A stretch of DNA of 64,000 nucleotides from Atrina japonica (Eukaryota; Mollusca; Bivalvia; Pterioida; Pinnidae). Below the pieces are notes generated by a model. The model ran no database searches. It was not told the origin of the DNA and saw only the letters and a list, made by a program, of their open reading frames with translations. Of the stretch, positions 63,128 to 64,000 are shown one piece after another (the stretch's first letter is position 1; each line of letters opens with the position of its first letter). The stretch spans positions 2,015,501 to 2,079,500 of the forward strand of contig BROG01000026.1 in assembly GCA_030159075.1 (NCBI GenBank), written 5' to 3'. Both the position numbers and the translations under genes were made by a program.

Positions 63128-64000
63128 GTTATTATTATTATTATTATTATTATTTTTCCTGTCACCACGATTTAACAAAATTGGTACGTTTCACTCAAAC
63201 TTTCTATACGTGTTCTTATTCGTTTTCTTCCGAGGATGTGCTGCGAACTTTTTGGGTCAGCCATGTTGGGCCCTATAGGGGCCCGCCCTGTCTTCGTGAT
63301 TTTTATCATGAAGTCTCAATTTGCAGAAATATTATTCGTGCGATTTCGTTGTGCATTGAGATTTAGATTCTCCTCACTGAGACGAGGATGCATGGTCGAC
63401 TTCATTTTTTGCATATCTCTTAAGGGTTCCGAGATATTCGCATTGAAAATTCGCCGAAAATCACGAACTTTTTACTTCGTCCGAATTTCGAAAAACAAAG
63501 TTCATTTTTGGGCATTTTGTCACGTTTTGTGTTGAAAAAATGTCTTATATTTTTTTCCTACGTCAAATTTTTGACGTTGACGTAAATTTTCAAATCCGAC
63601 GTTTTTGACGTTTTTTTCGAACGTTTTGAATTCTTTTTCACACAATACGTTGAGGAAAGTACGTCTTTTATCTCTGTAATGTGTCAGACTGAATTTTCTA
63701 TTTGGTACTTTAGAATTCTGACCCAAAATGCGCTTTTTTCGGTCCTTAGCACATATCTCGTGCACTCTTCTTTCGAATTTCGAATTTTTTCGTATCACAT
63801 GTTACGCAATACTTAGTTATTATGAAAACATTTAAAATACTTCAATTCAAATTGATGATTTTGAAGAAATTGTAAGTAAAACGTTGCAGGCCCTGTGCAT
63901 CGATTTTCGTTACGTGTGCTACGGTTGTTCACGTCATTTTGAATCAGTTCATTTGAAACTCTCAGTAACGATTGACAAAGCAAACGTGCATCGCTGTATA
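63128..64000. mobile_element. Right member of the pair of long direct repeats, cut by the window end
   Basis: Same orientation and more than 90% alike by eye to 59225-59945, beginning with a (TTA)n run and CCTGTCACCACGATTTAACA. It carries about 145 extra bases (63282-63426) that the left copy lacks. The left copy jumps at the shared GGGG. Confidence 0.8.

Noticed and set aside
59236..64000. LTR retrotransposon call for the 59-64 kb direct repeats
   Set aside because: No gag/pol coding, no primer-binding site or target duplication that I can see; kept only as a possibility.

Overview
This is a eukaryotic, AT-rich, intron-containing window. It probably comes from a bivalve mollusc. The grounds for that are an invertebrate-type PRDM2 and NDUFB5 gene structure, tRNA-derived SINEs with a conserved central domain of the kind seen in molluscs, a 'tatatacccc gcaaac' repeat, and very many short inverted-repeat transposons and minisatellites. 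The species is inferred, not proven.

Three protein genes can be supported. (1) SPAG7, minus strand: the first two coding exons lie at 6796-6874 and 5220-5287; no further exon was found. (2) NDUFB5, plus strand: six coding exons from 7172 to 16910 give 195 codons. It encodes a membrane subunit of mitochondrial complex I. SPAG7 and NDUFB5 are head to head with 297 bases between their start codons, so they probably share a bidirectional promoter, which holds an ETS-type TTCCGGAA site. (3) PRDM2, minus strand: six coding exons from 46342 down to 28709 join in frame to 2164 codons. It has an N-terminal PR/SET domain, eight C2H2 fingers and three C2HC-type fingers. NDUFB5 and PRDM2 are convergent, about 12 kb apart.

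The rest is repeats. 1-2400 holds three tandem arrays (73, 22 and 25 bp units). NDUFB5 intron 4 holds about 75 copies of a 36-37 bp minisatellite, split by a transposon. 17930-18650 holds a 31 bp array next to a hairpin element. 17-28 kb is intergenic, with SINEs and MITEs. The PRDM2 introns hold a second and third set of minisatellites, including about 65 copies of a 36 bp unit at 43694-46054. 46.4-64 kb has no confident gene. It contains a 27 bp array, a GT-rich tract, several MITEs, tandem duplications of 248 and 507 bp, and a pair of 0.7-0.9 kb direct repeats at 59.2 and 63.1 kb.

The points most worth a second look are: an apparent 10-base insertion just after the ancestral SPAG7 start that moves the start codon; a mobile-element family present three times with 1, about 7 and about 12 copies of an in-frame 75 bp repeat; minisatellites that grow out of transposon ends; and a possible N-terminal extension of PRDM2 from upstream exons. 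I did not see an obviously new multi-gene system.
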